From Ilex aquifolium (taxonomy: Eukaryota > Streptophyta > Magnoliopsida > Aquifoliales > Aquifoliaceae), in the NCBI GenBank assembly GCA_951799425.1, contig OX637397.1, positions 6,811,001 through 6,875,000 of the forward strand: a DNA stretch of 64,000 nucleotides, given 5' to 3'. The notes below the pieces were generated by a model. The model did not search any database. It was not told the origin of the DNA and worked only from the letters and a program-made list of their open reading frames with translations. This document shows, piece after piece, positions 13,659 through 25,625 of this stretch. The position numbers and the translations under genes were made by a program. Numbering within the stretch: the first letter of the stretch is position 1; every line of letters starts with the position of its first letter.

Positions 13659-13842
13659 GTTGACACGAACCCGACACGAAACGATTCTCAAATTGACATG
13701 ATTATTAAATACGCATAATAAATGGTTTAGATTAATATTTGACGCTTAGAACACACTTTATGGGTTTTGACACGAATAACAATGACTTGACATGAAAATA
13801 CTCGACACGCGAATCAGACGATACGACACGAATTGACACCCC
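13659..13842. mobile_element. GACACGA-type foldback repeat, copy 1
   Basis: Rich in ACACGA words (GACACGAACCCGACACGAAA, GACACGAATTGACACCCC). Homologous to 48166-48409, where both ends are visible as GGGTGTCAA and TTGACACCC inverted termini. This copy keeps the TTGACACCCC end; the other end is degraded. Confidence 0.55.
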
Positions 13843-14023
13843 TAGACCAATGCAAGCTGAAGTCCAAAGAAAACAAGCATGAGTGCATTACCACCATGGT
13901 AGCATCCCACATGGCATGTGCCTCTTACACTTCACAACAGTGCATGAGAGCATGAAAGCCTGTAACAGGACACAGATTAGGCAAGGGAACAAAGCTCAGG
14001 CCAACAAAAGGCTCCACCTTTGG

Positions 14024-14029
14024 CTATAA
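14024..14029 (+). promoter_or_regulatory. Candidate TATA box
   Basis: TATAAA within GGCTATAAAGC, about 115 bp upstream of the 44-codon ORF at 14142. Position and context fit a plant core promoter, but transcription is not shown. Confidence 0.3.
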
Positions 14030-14141
14030 AGCTAGCATAAAAGACACAGCAACTCCTTGGCATTCCTCAGAAAGGGCCTATTTACTAGGTCACTTTGCAT
14101 CAACTTCCACCTTTGAATAGTTCCTCAAAACACCTTTAGAC

Positions 14142-14276
14142 ATGGCACAGGTACCCCCTCTACATCTTCTGCCACAAGGGGGCCCTGCTTATGCCCCCAT
14201 CGTTGTAGAATCAACATGCCTCGTGCTGCCTTTGTTCAACAAAAGATGGGTCGATGTTAGGAGTAACATCTTTTGA
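14142..14276 (+). CDS. Candidate small ORF, 44 aa, function unknown
   Basis: ATG at 14142 and TGA at 14274-14276 encode a 44-residue peptide starting MAQVPPLHLLPQGG and ending in a basic RWVDVRSNIF. It has no signal peptide, membrane segment or family I recognise. Reasons to list it: a TATA-like box 115 bp upstream, a GC content above the surrounding DNA, and a diverged second copy of its 3' half near 15235-15290 (shared words TAGAATCAACA, CAAAAGATGGGT). Reasons for doubt: the second copy does not keep the reading frame, and the area is full of repeats. It may be part of a noncoding transcript or a repeat instead. Confidence 0.2.
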   Translation: MAQVPPLHLLPQGGPAYAPIVVESTCLVLPLFNKRWVDVRSNIF

Positions 14277-14526
14277 CACGACGTGTTAATATGATACAAA
14301 CTCAAAAATGATACGAACAATTAGCACGAATAATAAATTGGCCGCTTTAGTCTCAAACATGATTAAACCGTTTTGGCATGATAAACCATTTAATTTTGTA
14401 CTATAAAAAGAGAAAAATATATTCTTTATATTTTTCATTTCTTGGTTAGGAATTGTGGTGGAATTAAATAATTTTAAATTTAATTTTGCTAAGTTGTGGA
14501 GTAAGTAGATTGTTTTTTTTTTCAAT

Positions 14527-15043
14527 GGGCTAATCTCACTTTGTACCTCGAAAAATACTTCGATTCTTAATTTGCACCCTCAAATATTAAAAATCTCAAT
14601 TTTCACCCTCAATGTTATGCATTGGTAGCAATGTGGATTTCGCCCAAACTGTCATTCAGTTTTCTATCATAAATTGAAGCACATGAGTTGTAAGTGCTTT
14701 GGATATGAGGATTGGGTATGTCCATCACTGCATATCTTCGTATATGATCAATTTGACATCGTTTTATGTATCGAAAATAAGGTTTCATTAATCAAATAGA
14801 GGCTAAGTCTATCATGTGCAACTCACATGAAGTGCCAACAGTTTGTGAATTTATACATAAGTCTATGACCGAAGTACTTGTAACTCACGTACTTCAATTT
14901 ATGACGGAAAACTAAACGGTAGTCTGAGAAAAGCTCACATTGCTACCAATTTATAACATTGAAGGTGAAAATTCAGATTTTTAATGTTTGATGATGCAAT
15001 TAAGAATCGAAGTATCTTTCAGGGTGTAAAGTGACATCCGCCC
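14527..15043. mobile_element. Foldback element with about 175-bp inverted arms
   Basis: The left arm from 14527 (GGGCTAATCTCACTTTGTAC) and the reverse complement of the right arm ending at 15043 (GGGCGGATGTCACTTTACAC) align over about 175 bp. They share ATACTTCGATTCTTAATT, TTGGTAGCAATGTG and CATAAATTGAAG. The central part is about 165 bp and non-coding. Both sides are flanked by T runs, so no informative TSD can be read. The transcript would fold into a long hairpin. Confidence 0.8.
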
Positions 15044-15764
15044 TTTTTTTTTATTTAGAAGGAATTTTATGGGCTGGATTGGTTGAGAGAAAAGGATGTA
15101 GTAATACTCCATTTTCTAAATTGATAGTTTGCACAGCCATAACACAAATAAGAGGGAATAAAAAATAGCACGACTCAAATGAGACATGATACAACACGAC
15201 ACGTACCACTACCAACCACCAGACTCCCACTCCCATCAGTATAGAATCAACAGGCCTCATGCCTTCGTATGTCAAAAGATGGGTTGATACCCTTCAATCC
15301 ACTGACAGTTTGGAGGCAACATATATGCCATATCGATCAAGTTCCTTCTCTTAATGAACCTTTTACCTAAACTGCTGACAGAATACTCCTTGGGGACAGC
15401 TTCCTTTTAACTGGTTTTGGAAAAATTCGATAGCACGAAGGTGTTTGATGAAATTCCTCAGAGATTGAGATATCAACTATATGTTGGAATAGAAGATTAT
15501 GTTCTAATGTTACACGACTAAATCTGTGAAAGATAGAAACATATTCCAAGCATTGACTGGATGGTGGTAAGGACGTGTGTGCGTGTGTAAGATGAAATTC
15601 TTTTCACACGGCGGCATTTAAGCCAAGTCAATGGCAACAAGAAGACAATGAGTTGAGTTTGAAGTGATTTTCATGGTCAAAAGTTTTTGGTATTGTTGTG
15701 ACATTGAGATTATGCTGATTGAGTTGTGATTGTGTTGTCACTTGTCACGTTTCCAGTTTTTTTT

Positions 15765-15976
15765 TTGGGTTTAACTGTCAAGGGTGTTGAGACAAGTTTA
15801 TGCATACCTCAATTAATCTCTTATTTGGTCTAGTCAAATGCATGTCATCTACGCCAAAATTAGGGTATTAATGAGGGATGAATCTCTTATGGTTTGACCC
15901 CGAAAAATTGTCAAAATTCAAACTCAAGACGTCTGAGTTTACAGTTTATCCCTGTTACCATTTGAATTACTCTTGG
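15765..15976 (-). mobile_element. tRNA-derived SINE-like repeat, copy 2
   Basis: On the minus strand from about 15976 there is an A-box-like stretch (TAATTCAAATGGT) and a B-box-like stretch (GAGTTTGAATTTTGAC), then a body shared with 12343-12512, ending in an A-rich tail at about 15757-15766. No clear TSD found. Confidence 0.5.
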
Positions 15977-16189
15977 AGTTCACTTTCTCCAATTTCATTT
16001 TGGGCTCAGCTCGTTCAACTTTGCTCATGTTATAAAATGAACTTTGCTCATGCTATAAAATGAACCGAGTACGATCAAATTTTTAAAGCTCGTTTAATAT
16101 TCTTATCGAGCCTAAACAACATGCTACTAAACTCGGTAAAACTTGAGCTCAATTTATTTATAAGATTACATATTGATATTCTTGTAACA

Positions 16190-16360
16190 AATAATAGTGT
16201 ACACTTAGGTCAACGAATAAGACGGTTGATTTATAATCAAGAAATTATGAGTTTGAGCTTCATTGCATTTGTACATGTTAGAGTAACTTGAGTTTTAAAT
16301 CGAATTAGAGTTTTATGAGATCAACTACTTTTTCTTTTTCTTCCTCTTGATCTTTTGGTG
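16190..16360 (+). mobile_element. tRNA-like SINE fragment
   Basis: The stretch TAGGTCAACGAATAAGACGG resembles a tRNA A-box region. It is followed about 30 bp on by ATGAGTTTGAGCTTC, which resembles a B box. The body then runs into a T-rich end. TSD not identified. Confidence 0.35.
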
Positions 16361-16623
16361 TCATGAAAAAGAATTGAACACTAACCCAACCTACTGTACC
16401 CTAGAATTTTGATGCTCTCAATCACTATGAAATGATGGGCATGTAGGAAGTGGACTTTTTACCACCCACCTAGTTCAGTTCTATCCAAAAAATAAAAGCA
16501 ACCAAACTGATTTTTTGTGTAGCTAAAAATTGAGAAAATTGCATTGGTCCTTTTATTGGTAATTTCCATAGTTTTTTTTTTTAACTGAATATTTATGATA
16601 GCATTAGGCTAAGAGCTAATATG

Positions 16624-16865
16624 TACTTAGAGTGTGTTTGGATAGTAGGGTTGGACTGGACTGGAGATCTAAAAAAATATCTTTTACTATCCAATCCAAA
16701 CCCTTCCATCATTCAACCGATTATGATTTAATGAGTATATCCTATCATTTTCAACGTTTGGTTGGCCATATATGTATTTTGGTGGGACCCATGGACAAGG
16801 GTTATATAATATAGTGTCATTAATTGTTATGCCTTTAGCCTATCCAATCCAACACCATATTGAGT
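16624..16865. mobile_element. Possible MITE with GTGTTTGGAT-type ends
   Basis: The left end GTGTTTGGATAGTAGGGTTG and the right end, read in reverse as ATGGTGTTGGATTGGATAGG, are partly inverted. GTTTGGAT ends are typical of small plant DNA elements. Boundaries and superfamily are uncertain. Confidence 0.3.
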
Positions 16866-17512
16866 TTATAAATTAATCTTTAACTAATTCCAAACAAAAA
16901 AAAAATTTGTTTTTTAGGGAGTTCTTCGGTAGTGAGTTCTCCGACTGGGTTTGTCGGCTTTGATGTAACTGTGCACTAAAAGTTTTTACTAAAAGCAAAA
17001 ATATAGATGAGAATTATTTATTCTAAGCCAATATGTGAGACCCGAACTTGCAAATGCACAACATTATAAATGTTTGAGGGTTAATGTATAATTTATGATA
17101 ATTAATTTGAGCGTTAAGTTACAGTTATTGGAACTGTGAGAGATAAGAAATATTTTGAGTAGTAAACCTTAGGGGTGGATTTATAAGGTTTTGAAAAGTT
17201 TTGGGTGAAAATTGGTAGGTGAATGAAAATTAAATGGTGTATATATATGGGGAAGTGAAGTTTATGGGGGATCTAAGTGTAATTAGGTTAAAATTTTTAT
17301 GAGTCAGCCTGTGTCTTCTGCTGGGAGCAGATCCTCTACTGTTGGGAGAAACCGCATATTATGCGGTTAAGTGGAACGACGTCGTTTCACTCGGTTTTGC
17401 ATTTTTTTTTTTAATTTCCCCTTACCCAAAACGACGTCGTTTTGGGCCCTGAAATTCTAGATCTGAATTCCTTCTCTTTCCCCCGTTTTTCTCTTCTCCC
17501 GCCTTCTTCTTC

Positions 17513-17930
17513 CTCAAGGTTTATAAACTTCCACATTTTTTCATGGTTGTTAAATGTTTGTTCTTAAGTTGTATTATTGCGATTTGATTTGCAATTGAGG
17601 CCAAAGAAGAAGATCAAGTAGGCATGAGTTGAAGTTACTGGAGCTACTTACAATCAACAGATATGTCTGGGTGCACAACTTTTCTGCACGTAGGGATTTA
17701 AAATCAACTGTCTTATATTTTTGATTTGTCTGGAACATCCAAATTTGCCAAATGTTGAAGATTTCCCCTTTTTTGTGTTAAACAATGGAGCATATTTTTG
17801 CAGTAATGTTTACTATACAACTGGAAATAGTGCATGAGCTGCATACTGTTGATGATCTTATATGGTACATATCATCACACAGATGTGAAAGTGGCAATGC
17901 AGAGATATAAAGTGGGAAGGGTCAGCTCTT

Positions 17931-17985
<55 letters not shown>

Positions 17986-18688
17986 TATGCAAATTTGACT
18001 ATGATCTGCTGTGTTCTTCGATTAATCTTTTTTCTTGGGTAAAACATGTAATGGCTTCTTTGCAGTATATTTTGAAAATAAATAGTTGAGGTGTCTTCAA
18101 GCTAAGTAATGTTGCCGGTTACATCTGCAGATAAAAGATGGAAACTTGTTGGCGTATACGTTATTGTTTATAGTTGTGTCGTTGTAGCCATTCTTAGTGG
18201 TTTGGAATGTGGGTGGAATTGTTATTTTGAAGGCGAAGTGGTAACATGCTTTGCTCTTTGACGAAATTTCTGGAGGCTTTATATTTTTGCGAATTGGTTG
18301 TGTTTTGGTAAAAGGTCCATGTCTGTATTACAGGAATTGTGAATGCTTCGTGCATAGGCCTCACCAAAAAGCCCAAAGTCTAATGGGTCGGTCACGGTCT
18401 GAAAGCCCAATGGGCTAATGGGCAGCTTGGCTCGTACACGTGGCAGGGCTTGGGTAGCCCACAAATCTAAAAAAATAGAGACTGTTTGATGAAGCTATTG
18501 ATTAATAAAATCTAAGGAATAATGAAGCCAATTTCTTTGTACATGTTTTTTTTTGTTCTTGTTGGCTTGTTAATGGAATAATGATTAATTTTCTTAAGAA
18601 TTATGTAACTTTATGTACATGACATCTAGTTCCATCTATGACTGCAAGTTCCATCTAATGTCATTTCAATTAAATTTCTTATTGTAGG
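17513..18688 (+). promoter_or_regulatory. Probable leader and 5' UTR intron of the MULE transposase
   Basis: A CT-rich leader-like stretch ends CCTCAAG followed by GTTTATAAAC at about 17513-17528, a plausible donor. TATTGTAG before GATACTATGATGG at about 18680-18688 is a plausible acceptor. The interval contains a (TA)n(CA)n microsatellite at about 17935-17986. Inference only. Confidence 0.35.
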
Positions 18689-18693
18689 ATACT

Positions 18694-21137
18694 ATGATGG
18701 ATGATTTGGGAGTTAATGCGACTGAGAATATACCTCATATTGGTATGCATTTTGATGCGGAGGAAGATGCTTATGCATTTTACAATAGTTATGGAGGGTC
18801 TGTGGGATTTAGCGTGAGAAAAGATTTTCAGAATAAAAGTTTGAAAGATGGCGTTGTCATTTACAGAAAATATGTTTGTTGTAAACAAGGTCAAAGAGGT
18901 AGTGATAAAAGAGAGTGTCAAATAAAGAAGCCGCGAGCAGAGACAAGAACAAATTGCCAAGCTCATATGTGCATATCTCTTAACAGACATATTGGTAAAT
19001 TTGTTGTGGTGAAGTGGGACGACAACCACAACCATCCGTTGCACGTTGCTGAATGTATGCATATGATGCCATCCCAACAGAAGGTTACCGCAGCACAAGG
19101 CATTATTATTGATATGACAACGAATTGTGGATTGTCACTTAAGACTTTCTATGAACTTTTAAGTACTCAGTCTGGAGGAAAGGAAAGTCTTGGTTTTACT
19201 CGTCAAGACCAAAAGAATTACCTCCGTGAAAGGAGGCAACGAGACTTGAGGTATGGTGAAGCGGGTAGTTTGTTGAACTATTTTCAAACGGAAGCAGTGA
19301 AAAATCCATCTTTCTATTATGGAGTGCAATTGGATGCAGAGGAGCATATTACTAATATTTTTTGGGCCGACCCAGTGATGATTATTGACTATGGCAACTT
19401 TGGAGATGTTGTCTCATTTGACACTACTTTCAGAACGAACAAGGAGTATCGACACTTTGCATGTTTTACTGGCTTCAATCATTTCAGGGAGACAGTCTTA
19501 TTTGGAGCTGCATTATTGTATGATGAAACGACAGTATCATTTCAGTGGTTGTTCGAGACATTCGTACAAGCTATGTCTGGGAAATGTCCTGTTACCATCT
19601 TCACGGACCAAGATTAAGCGATGGCTAATGCTATTTCTATTGTCATGCCAGAGACATACCATGAGTTATGTACTTGACACCTTTGCGAAAATGCTTTGAA
19701 ACATTTGGGGAACATTTATAAGGATGGTTCGCAATTTCCTGCTCGATTTAAAGAGTGTGTGTATGGATATGAGGAAGAGCATGAATTATTTGAGGCTTGA
19801 GAATCGTTGCTTGCGGAGTATAATTTGTATGATAATATGTGGATGAAAGCCACTTGAGCATTGCGAGAGAAATGGGGGCATGTGTATATGAAGAGGACTT
19901 TCACTGCAGGAATGAAAAGCACCCAACTGAGTGAGAGCTTGAATGCAGCCTTGCGGAAGTACTTAAAGTCAGACCATGACATTGTTCAGTTCTTTGTGCA
20001 TTTTGAAAGAGTTGTGAATGATAAACGGTATAAGGAGTCAGACTCAGAATACCAAACTAGGCAAAAATTACCTAGATTGAAGTTAAAAAGAGCTCCAATG
20101 TTAGTGCAAGCAGGACAAGTGTACACTCCTACTATGTTTGAGCTTTTCCAAGAGGAGTATGATATCTTTCAGTGTCCTATTGCAACACCATGTGATGTGT
20201 TGGATGGGTGGCATCAATTTGTAGTTCGATTATATGATGAACATATAGAGTATTCAGTCTTGCTTAAGGCTACTGAGGAGATAGTCAGTTGTAGTTGTCG
20301 GAAGTTTGAAATGGAGGGCAGATTATGTGGCCATGCGCTTAAAGTCTTGGACTTGATGAATATTAAGTAAATTCCCGAGCAATACATATGTAAGAGATGG
20401 AGACGAGATGCAAGAAAGAGTTGTAGGACAGCCCCCATTTCAATGTCAAATGAAGAGGATCCCAAGTTAATGGCGGCGTCACGTTACAGGCAGCTTTGTC
20501 ATAGAATGGTACAACTAGCTGCTAGATGCTCTGGTCTTCAACCTGCATATCAATTGGTGTCACGTGGTGTTGAGAAATTGTTCAAACAAGTGGATAATAT
20601 GTATGCATCAATTGGTGATGGTGGCGATGATTCAATCCATGAAAATGTTGACCCAATCCATGCAAATGTTGACCCAAGTGGAATAGAAACTGTTGACCCA
20701 AACCTTCTCCAAGTTAAAGGTTTAAAAAGAAAAGAAGGTGGTTACAAGGGTTGGGGTCGACTAAAATCTTGGTATGAGAAAACAACAAAGAGAAAAAAGG
20801 GAGATTCCCAACCATCACATATGTCTTCGGTATCGTATAAATTCATTTCATATTTTTATTCATTTCATATTTTTATTCACTTCATATTTTTATAAACATA
20901 ATTGTAAATATTTTTGTATTTCAGGTACATGGTTTCAGTCACCCATGTACATCAACATATGGTCATTCGATGTCTTCTAAAGCTTCAAATAGTGTACAAA
21001 GTGTTATGGTATGTTACCTTATTGTTCATTTTATTGTTTCACATATGTATCAAGTTTCGTTGTCTGACTTCTTCTCATTAATGTAGGGTACTACGACTGA
21101 TTCAACATATGTGCATTCTTTAAATGATGTTGAATAA
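18694..21137 (+). pseudogene. FAR1/FHY3-like MULE transposase, five in-frame stops
   Basis: Conceptual protein of about 755 residues from ATG 18694, in one frame to 20829, then exons 20925-21008 and 21087-21137 (stop TAA) joined in phase by two small GT-AG introns. Order: N-terminal FAR1 DNA-binding region (starts near FDAEEDAYAFYNSYG, contains NCQAHMCI and DDNHNHPL), MULE transposase core (SFDTTFRTN, TIFTDQD, later GMKSTQLSESLNA), and SWIM zinc motif (CSCRKF...LCGH). Stops interrupt the frame at 19615-19617 (TAA, probably CAA before), 19675-19677, 19798-19800 and 19855-19857 (TGA, each where the family expects Trp), and 20368-20370 (TAA). No frameshift was seen over more than 2 kb. The first stop falls at the second catalytic Asp region, so the copy is very unlikely to make active transposase. 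Confidence 0.85.
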
Positions 21138-21298
21138 TTTTTCATGAACGGGGGATTCAACTTGTAAGGATGCTTGGAGGATGCTTGTTAAAAGGATGCT
21201 TGGAGTTAGATAGAGACTAGTAGTTGGAACATTTTGTTGCAGTTGTAAGGATTATTTTTAATGAGACTACTAGCAGTTGTAAGGATGCTTGTTGTATT

Positions 21299-21396
21299 TT
21301 TAATGAATGTGATTTTTTTTTTTATGAATGTGATCTTTTTAATGAATGTGATCTTTTTTTGATGAATGTGATCTTTTTTTGATGAATGTGATCTTT
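21299..21396. repeat. Short tandem array, ATGAATGTGATC(T)n
   Basis: About five copies of ATGAATGTGAT followed by C and a T run, unit about 20 bp. It lies in the 3' untranslated part of the FAR1-type element. Confidence 0.85.
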
Positions 21397-22069
21397 CAAG
21401 TCACAACAATATACAAAACTCACAATTTCATTCAAATTAAACACACAAGTTCATTCAAATTAAACGCACAAGTTCATTTGTGATCTAAAAATTAAATCTC
21501 CCACCATTCAATCCAACAGATTCAAAACTGAAACTACCCTTATGCCACCAAAATTGAAATCATCTAAGACTCAACAATTTTCAAAGATGATTTATCTCAT
21601 CCTCAACGAAAATGTTCTTAATAAGTAATACTGCTCTGACAAATTCAAGCCCACACACAACCATCACAATAACTCTATAATCATGATTTTTGCAATGTAT
21701 TTGCAGTTGAAACCAAAATGGAATGACTGCAAACAAGATGTACATAACTGAATAACTGACTAGGAGAGCAGAAAAAGGTAAGCCCAAGTAAATATCCTCC
21801 AACACAGAATTTATTTTTCACTTCCATGATTCAAAATTCGATATGTCAAATTTCTCATATCTTCAAACAGCTATAAATACAATGCTCAAACGATTCAAGT
21901 AAAGATATTATAAGTAAATTCCAGGGAAAAAATGAAAATAGACGAAAAAGGAACCTCTTTTATGACGATTTCCGATGGCGTCTTTGCCACAATCGACAAT
22001 GCATGTAGTCCAGTCTGCAATTCATCTTACAGCAAACCATAAATCAATCTATGCTGATAAATCAATCTA

Positions 22070-22155
22070 TGTTGATTGTGGTCTTGGTGGAGATACGTAG
22101 GATGGTCTTGGATATGCTGATCGTGGTCTTGGAGATACGTAGGATGGTTTAGGGT
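22070..22155. repeat. Imperfect direct repeats near the right MULE end
   Basis: GATTGTGGTCTTGG and GATCGTGGTCTTGG, each followed by GAGATACGTAGGATGG, lie about 50 bp apart. Short subterminal repeats are often found in DNA transposons; binding is not shown. Confidence 0.5.
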
Positions 22156-22359
22156 TTTGGTTCATTTTGGGGTTTTTTTGAATGAAGTTGGGTCTGATCT
22201 GGGAGGACAAAAAACGGTGCCGTTTTTTTTGTACGATTTAAAAAAAAAAAATATCCAAAATGTCGTGAAATGGTGGCGTTTTATTAAACCGCATATGGTG
22301 CGGTTAATTCCTTACCGCAGAGGAGCCGGACCCGTCTTCCGCTTCTCCTCCTTCTTTAT

Positions 22360-22412
22360 TACACACACACACACACACACACACAAACATACAAACATAT
22401 ATATATATATAT
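22360..22412. repeat. (CA)n / (TA)n microsatellite
   Basis: A CA run then a TA run, 25 bp past the right TSD of the FAR1-type MULE, within the LTR-like sequence. Confidence 0.9.
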
Positions 22413-23098
22413 AAATGAGGCTTTTTTTATTAATTGTTTGTATTGTTCATTTCCCTATTATTTTTTGTGATATTGCCAACCTTTAGTAAGACTTTGTTAA
22501 TTTTAAAATTTTCGTTACTAATATTTTTTCATTTTTTTTTGTATATTTTACATCCAAGATAGTTGTTTTGCATGTTTAATTCTCATCGTGAATATTTTTT
22601 TATTATTATTTTGTTGTATTATTTTATTATTTCTTATTCTTTGAGATCTATTAATTGTTTTGTTTGCAGGACTTTAACCTATTTTTCTATGACGTTTTGT
22701 TTAGTAGTAGGAATAAAGAGATCATTTTGAGATTCAATTATTTTAAAATTGTCATTTTTAAGAAAAAATTTTCATATCTAAATGATTATTTTCTAGTTCC
22801 ATATTTATAATACATAATCAACAAATTAGTTCTAAATAATCATATGGTATCTATAATTACATAATATATCATTAGCTTAAAATTATAAAAAAAAAATATG
22901 AAAAAAAAATAGTTTGATTTGTCATGGTTATTTACAACATTAAAATTTGATATTTTATTTCTTTGTTGATCAAAGTTTGTAAAATAAGTGGTTTATATTA
23001 TGTGAATTTGATTTGGTGTATGATTTAAGATAAAAAGTTGCGTGTGTGTGAGAGAGAGATGGAGTTTTGTTTGTGTTTAATTAGAGATGTAAGAGTGT

Positions 23099-23100
23099 GA

Positions 23101-23159
<59 letters not shown>

Positions 23160-23162
23160 TGT
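23099..23162. repeat. (GT)n(GA)n compound microsatellite
   Basis: A GT run followed by a GA run. The 86-codon ORF that begins in it is a repeat artefact. Confidence 0.9.
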
Positions 23163-23269
23163 GTGGAGAGTTTTGTTTTTATAGTTTTTGTTTTACTGTA
23201 TTGAGTTTTGACCGTTGCAACAAAATGTGTGGGTTGTATTTTTGGGCTCAACTATGGAATCTGAAATTT

Positions 23270-24242
23270 AGGGTGGTGTTTGTTTTGTGTTTCGAAAATA
23301 GTTTTTTGTTCTCAAAACACAAAAAACTCTTGAGATGCTGTTTGAATAGTAATTTTCAAAAATAATTTTTCAAAAAAAGTGGGAATTGAGAACAAAAATT
23401 AGAGAACATTTAAATGATGTTTTCTGAGTTTTTAAGTCAAAATAGAAAATAAGGGAAATAATCCAGCTCTTTAATGAGGTCTCCCATTCGAATCATTTTA
23501 ACAACAAAACTAGTCAAAGTATAAAAGGTTTTTTTTTTATCCTTCCTCTCTCCCTAACTCGCTCTCTCCACTTTGCCTCTCAAACGGAACGATCACAGAC
23601 ACACACAGAGCCAGCGTGCTAGCGTCTTATCTGGCGACTGAAGATCATTTTCTCCGTCGATTAAGGGCTCTCCGACGACTGAGAACTTCAGATCTAGCTT
23701 CTTCTTTTTTTTCCCAGATCTGAGTTTTATTTTTTTTAGATCTTGGTCTTTTCTAGCGATTGAAGTTCATATTTTCCGTCGACTGAGGGCTTTTCGACAA
23801 TTGAGAGCATCAAATCGTAGTTTTTTTTTTTTTTTTTTTCAGATTTGGGCATTTTTTCAGATCTGAGTTTTTTTTTTAGATCTAGGTCTTCTCCAGCGTA
23901 AAGGTTCTTCTCCGACAACTGGGTTCATCTTCTTCGTCGTGTGCCAGAGGCTGTATGTTGGATTTTGAATTTTGGGTTTGTCTTCTTCGTCGTGTAACAA
24001 TTTAGCTGATTTTGGATTCAGATTTGCCTTTTTTTCTTTTTTTGCATTTTATTAAGTTTAATATATTAAAATATTTTTATATAAAACCATCAATCCAAAC
24101 ATGTTTTACTATTTTCTATTTTGTAAAACTGTTTTTGGAATCATCTAACCAAACAAGTTCTTCGTCTCAGAAACACTTTTCTAAAACTTTTCTCAAAACT
24201 ATTTTTGGAGATTATTTTTTGAGATACAATCCAAACAGGCCC
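23270..24242. mobile_element. Non-autonomous DNA element with AGGG..TGTTTG ends
   Basis: The left end AGGGTGGTGTTTGTTTTG and the right end, on the other strand, AGGGCCTGTTTGGATTG are inverted. The inner arms share runs like AAAATAGTTTT and CTCAAAA. Between them is a CT-rich, leader-like region containing a tandem duplication of about 122 bp (about 23635-23757 and 23758-23890; CCGTCGA.T.AGGGCT, AGATCTGAGTTTT). This may be captured gene leader DNA. TSD not convincing. Confidence 0.45.
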
Positions 24243-24714
24243 TAGTTGTTTGGTGTACACTTTATTGGGGATTTTTGTGGAATTTATATTGCCATGTATT
24301 TTAAAATTTGGGCTAAATTACACTGTACATTAGAAAATATGAGGTTTTCTTTGTTATTTGGGCCTAAAGCCCCCGCTTTTTTGGTTACATTGTTGGGCCG
24401 GCTTCAGTTTTCCAGTTTGAAATCGGTGTAGAAGGAAAATCATTTTTCTTGGCTTCTTTGATCCAAAACAAGTCTTCTTGAAGAATTATAAGAGGAAGAC
24501 TCTTTTCGATAAAAAATTCTACTAACAAATCTAAGTGTTTAGTTGTTTTAAATATGGGAAAAGGTGGGTTTTGGGCGTGGAAAATTCTAAATTTGTGGGG
24601 GAGACTTGGATTTTTGGTTTATGAATATGAATATGAATCCTGAATTTTGTTTAATTAAGGTTTTGCATATGGGTAGATGGCTAAAATGGTAGATATTGAT
24701 GTTTGGGTTATTGG

Positions 24715-24895
24715 GTTTTCTATCGATAGAACGACATTTTTTGAGTGTTCTATCGATAGGAAATAATGTCCTACTGGTAGAACGACTATCTGTGAGGAAT
24801 TTTACTGGTAGGAAGTGATATTCTACCAGTAGAACGATATTTTGTGAGGTATTCTATCAATAAGAAGTGATGTTATATTGGTAGAAGCATGAAAT
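24715..24895. repeat. Array of short palindromes, CTATCGATAG / CTACTGGTAG type
   Basis: Seven variants of a dyad motif occur in about 180 bp: TTCTATCGATAGAACGAC, TTCTATCGATAGGAA, CTACTGGTAGAACGAC, TTACTGGTAGGAAG, TTCTACCAGTAGAACGA, TTCTATCAATAAGAAG, TATTGGTAGAAG. Adjacent copies are 20-30 bp apart and separated by related spacers (GTGAGGTATT, AGTGATGTT). Confidence 0.7.
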
Positions 24896-25464
24896 TTTTA
24901 CTATTTTGCCGTATTGTCTCTAATTTGTTAACCATTCAACTTCAAGGTTTTCCAAGACATTCTAATGGGTTCAAATTAATTGTAGTTGATTTTATTTACC
25001 TACAATACCTTGATAAACTTGCGAGTTTAAGTACATTAAAGTAGATGAGTATTGGAAAGTTATTGGGCTAAGTCCGAATAATTATTTATGCATGTGTAGT
25101 ATAACAATTGTGTGTTGAGAATTTTATTTATATGACTTGTGAGAATGTATGTTAGGCATTGAGGCTGTGACGTCAATGTCAGATTCACCTAAGGCTACAC
25201 AGGAAGGCTAAATTCGAGTTTGGATTTAACCCGAAATGAGTGTATTGATTTATATTGATTGAAAAATGTACTTATGTGTTTATTAACTATATTTGTGTGA
25301 AATAGCTTGAAGATTATTTGGAAAGCTATGAACTATAAAATGGTGATTGTTTGATACTAACTATATTTATTTGAAATAACTAGATTGTGAATCAATGACT
25401 TAAAGATTGGAGATTGGTGTTGAGTGTGGTTTCAAATACTTGAAATGATTGTGAATGCTTACTA

Positions 25465-25625
25465 ATATGAGGTTGTCCAGATTATAGGGCATGAGTAGTA
25501 ACGACATAATAGTTGAGATTGTCGGGCGTAAACGATAGCAATGGGGCTGTCGAGATTGCTGGGCGAAAATCGTAGTGATATAACTGTTGAGACTCCTGGA
25601 CGAAAACGGGTAGCGTTAACTATTA
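25465..25625. repeat. Degenerate tandem repeat, about 45-bp unit
   Basis: Four imperfect units share the pattern GTTGAGATTGTCGGGCGTAA...GTAG.GATA (starts near 25472, 25514, 25549, 25587). They lie within the LTR-like block. Confidence 0.55.

Larger units (their letters stand above)
17323..22334 (+). mobile_element. Jittery/FAR1-type MULE with TIRs and 10-bp TSD
   Basis: Ends GGGAGCAGATCCTCTACTG (17323) and, on the other strand from 22334, GGGTCCGGCTCCTCTGCGG. The TIRs align for about 125-130 bp (17323-17447 and 22204-22334). They share an AACCGCA...TATGCGGTT near-palindrome (about 17351 and 22285), TTTCAC, a long T run and an AAAACG..CGTTTT palindrome. Immediate flanks are GTCTTCTGCT (17313-17322) and GTCTTCCGCT (22335-22344), a 10-bp TSD with one C/T difference, in the usual 8-11-bp MULE range. 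The only recognisable gene inside is a FAR1-like transposase (18694-21137). Host FAR1/FHY3 genes derive from this transposase class; TIRs and TSD show this copy is a transposon and not a domesticated gene. Confidence 0.85.
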